Source of the DNA: Cytospora piceicola
Taxonomy: Eukaryota > Ascomycota > Sordariomycetes > Diaporthales > Cytosporaceae
Direction: 5' to 3'
Assembly (NCBI GenBank): GCA_023375675.1
Contig: JALQBC010000003.1
Location: forward strand, 1,426,001-1,490,000
Length of the DNA stretch: 64,000 nucleotides
A model generated the notes under the pieces. It did not search any database. It was not told where the DNA came from and saw only the letters and a list, made by a program, of their open reading frames with translations. The position numbers were made by a program, and so were the translations under genes. Within the stretch, counting starts at the first letter, position 1. Each line of letters starts with the position of its first letter. Of this stretch, positions 61,377 through 64,000 are shown piece after piece.

Positions 61377-63203
61377 TTACTGCTCTTCCTTTTGTTGGTC
61401 ATATTCCATCCGCAGGATTTCAGTCCAAGCCAGAAGGCGGCTTCCAGAGGCATGTAGTATCTCCCTTGCAGATTGCTCGCCGTCATCCTTGCCGCGGCCG
61501 GTCTTCTTGGCCATGGCTTTCTCATTTCGTGCCCTGACGCCTCTCTCCAGAGCTTCCTGCATAGACGGCGACCAGGTGAGAAAGTCAATGCGCATTAGGC
61601 TCTCAATCGCCAAAGACAGTTTGGCATTATTTTCTGCCGTTCTGTACGCAAACGGCAAATAACACTTTTCGAGAATACGCAAACTAATATCCTCTGTAGC
61701 GTCAGCTTCCGGGTCGACGTCAGCGGGTTTCGGTGCCGAGCCCGGGAGGAAAAAGGGCATCATGAAGCGAATGAGAGCAACGAGGCTATCGATCGGGAGG
61801 GGCGTATTGTGGACCGCGATGAACTTTGAGAAGGCCGGCACTGGAAGTTGCACTGTCCTCTCTGTGAATTTCTCATAAAGATCCGGCAGGTTGGTCATGC
61901 ACTTCTCTGGCACGTCACAAGTAGCATGGGACAACTGCGCACCCTGTCAGCAGTAGGCCATGATTCGGGGTGTTTGTAGCACTTACCAGAGCAAACAGGC
62001 GCAGGCGCAGTGGGACGGTCTCCGCAAGCGAGGAGGTTGTCCACAGAGCGGCTGAGTTGTCGTCCTCTATTGCTAACGACCGAAGGTGCTCAGGAGTCGG
62101 CGGTTCCGAGCCTCCCGTGGATTCATCGTCGTCATAATCGCCAAAGTTGTCGTTTTCCAAGTCGACCCTCGCGCGCTTCCTTTTCTTGTTGTTCATGGAT
62201 GCGATCTTGTTCTCCTTCTTGAACACTTCCTTGTAAATCGCTTGAGACGAAGGGCTGCCGTCGGCAAATAGAGCGCTCATTATGGGCTTGAGTGGGCTCA
62301 TGCGGCTGTTCTTTGGCATGACATAGGATACAAGAAGAGACTCTCGCAGGTTTCTGTACTCGTATTTGTCCTTCTGACCCTCGTGCTCCACATCAAGACG
62401 CTTCCTCTCCTCGTAGTCTGCCTCCAGTACGTCCAACATGTACTCAAGCCATGGTTTCCACCAACGCCATCTGTGTGGATACAGCGCGCTACAGTTGAAG
62501 GCCCACCCGAGCACTTTCCAGAAATCTTGACCCCGTGCCCAGACACTGCCCCGGTTCGCTGTCTTACCGCGAATGTGGTCCTCGTCGTCCTCAGAAACGT
62601 TGTTGGGACTGAGGCTTCTGTGGCCGCGCCGCCGTGAACTGCTATCTCCGCGGAAAGAGAATGCATCGCGCAGGTTGGCGTTGACGGGGCCTACGGTGGC
62701 CAGGACGTTGCGCAGGCACGACAGCGACAGGGATGGGATGTCGTGTGTCGCCGAATCTGCTAGTTTGGACGTGTGGGTAGGGTGAATCGCGAGTGTAGCC
62801 AGCACTGCCATCTGCCCCGGTGGAGGGACGAGGCCGGGTTTGGTGGGCGCATGCGTCTGCGATATGCCGTCGCAGAGGAGGCTGTTGATGAGGTTCAGGG
62901 CGGCGACATCTTCATGTTTACTCAGCTTGCAGCCCTTTGTCAAAGTTGGAACGCTATCGGGCCATGCTTACAGTACTGTTCTTCAAGGTGTATCTGGCAG
63001 CGCAGCTTCAGTTCACGGGGCAGGTCGAGCGTGTCGCGATATGGCGCCTTGCCGGCGCGACCTCGACCGGCTTCGCCAGGGCTGCTGGGTTCGGTCACGG
63101 TGGCCGCTGTGCCTTCGCTCGCCGTTTGATATCTGGAAATGGATTCGTTGGACACAGGCGTTGGTGTCCGTGTTAACGGGCTCAAAGTCGACGTTGTGGT
63201 CAT
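61377..63203 (-). CDS. Uncharacterised conserved-type nuclear protein, 572 aa
   Basis: Exons are 62977-63203, 61987-62920 and 61377-61934, total 573 codons. The second junction (GTAAGT donor, 52 nt) is clear. The first (GTACTG donor, 56 nt) is my best phase-consistent choice. I do not recognise the family. The N-terminus is Thr/Ser/Pro-rich. The middle has a striking aromatic segment RWRWWKPWLEYMLDVLEADY followed by charged helices. A NNKKRKRARVD stretch is a likely nuclear localisation signal, next to an acidic DYDDDES run. The C-terminal third is helical (LPIDSLVALIRFMMPFFLPG). The frame is open upstream of the ATG at 63203, and a TACTAAC branch sequence near 63340 hints at an extra 5' exon. 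A role cannot be assigned. Confidence 0.65.
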
Positions 63204-64000
63204 GGTCGCATTATCATTGTCATTATCATCGCCAGTTGGGCATTGTGGAGGAGATGTTGAACGCGATTTGTAAATCCGCGTCACGTCGCAAGCAGCCCCA
63301 TCAACAATGCCCAAAATACCGCCGCCTCTGCGCCTGCGTGTTAGTACAATACTGACAGGGCCTTGACCCACTATAACTGTACGGATATGTACGGTAAATT
63401 TGTCAACCACGTGGTGCAGATAGTTGCACAGGGCAGCCTGACAGGGTGCACAGACTACTGTACACAATCCAAACACCCCCGGAGTGTTAGAGTGTGTAAT
63501 GTTGATCACCACCCAGAATAGTCACGACCATGCTTCATTCTCACATATTTCATCAGGGATTAGAGATCTCGGCAAAACCTTAAATGCACGACAACATAAT
63601 CTTTTCAAAACGTCAAATAGGAGACCTTACCTGCTGCTCAACTCCGAACTTCCGAACCTACTCAGTATACAAAAAATGCCACTCATCTCAAGTGCTCGGA
63701 CAGCCGGTAATTAAAACCTCCCAATAGCCCATGTCCGGCTCGTCGATACCTAAGTATAGATTGCCTTGACCTCGCTGCCCAGGTGCCGAGGTCGCCCCTT
63801 TAAACAGGCACAAGCTCCAATGTCACTTTTTCCAGTACATTACAGTAGTCTCGTTGGCATCAACCCAGGTGTCAACCCATGCGCCGTGTCTTCAATGGAT
63901 AATGTTTCGGATCCAACTCCAGAGACGAAGATTCTGTGGACTGTGGCTACCATACCTAGGTGGTACAGACGGCGGACACTTTGAAGGCATCATACTTGCC
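63204..64000. other. Upstream region of the 572-aa gene, to window end
   Basis: No complete gene. May include a missed 5' exon of the preceding gene. CCTAAGTATA and CCTAGGTGG motifs occur at about 63751 and 63955. Confidence 0.4.

Overview
This is a 64 kb piece of nuclear chromosome from a filamentous ascomycete (Pezizomycotina, most likely a sordariomycete). The protein families are typical of that group: a DUF7053 protein, a Clr5-domain protein, two proteins with STAND-type fungal N-terminal domains, Tel1, Cul4, Nup192 and Mip1. Introns are short (43-120 nt, one of 279 nt) with GTA/GTG donors and CTAAC or CTGAC branch sites. The left edge is strongly depleted in CpA and TpG, as repeat-induced point mutation (RIP) would leave it. 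The species cannot be named from the sequence. Several open frames begin at TTG, GTG or CTG, so starts were re-derived at ATG codons and exons were joined by hand, with phase and total length checked.

Layout. 1-1.2 kb: RIP-mutated repeat. 1.2-7.4 kb: a GFA/CENP-V-type zinc protein and a ULD/STAND-N-terminal gene whose 3' part looks broken. 9.4-13.8 kb: a DUF7053 protein and an F-box protein. 15.7-45.4 kb: a dense housekeeping block containing Cullin-4 (-), Tel1/ATM kinase (-), Nup192 (+), a Slx8-like RING/SIM ubiquitin ligase (-) and mitochondrial DNA polymerase gamma Mip1 (+), with one oxidoreductase relic between Tel1 and Nup192. 46.5-48.2 kb: a Clr5-domain protein. 48.2-54.3 kb: a gene-poor, AT-richer accessory stretch holding two copies of a short repeat and one weak small-secreted-protein candidate. 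54.3-63.2 kb: a STAND-N-terminal/ankyrin-like protein, a calponin-homology protein with a coiled-coil tail, an NDUFAF2-type complex I assembly factor and an uncharacterised 572-aa nuclear-type protein.

Several genes in the central block act in genome maintenance: checkpoint kinase, CRL4 ligase, SUMO-targeted ligase, a nuclear pore scaffold subunit and the mtDNA replicase. Whether this proximity is more than ancestral synteny cannot be decided here. I found no convincing novel multi-gene system. The most unusual items are the broken ULD gene, the (TA)n tract inside the last Cul4 intron, the frameshifted GliT-like relic and the repeat-flanked island at 48.6-50.0 kb. No rRNA, tRNA or CRISPR array was recognised.
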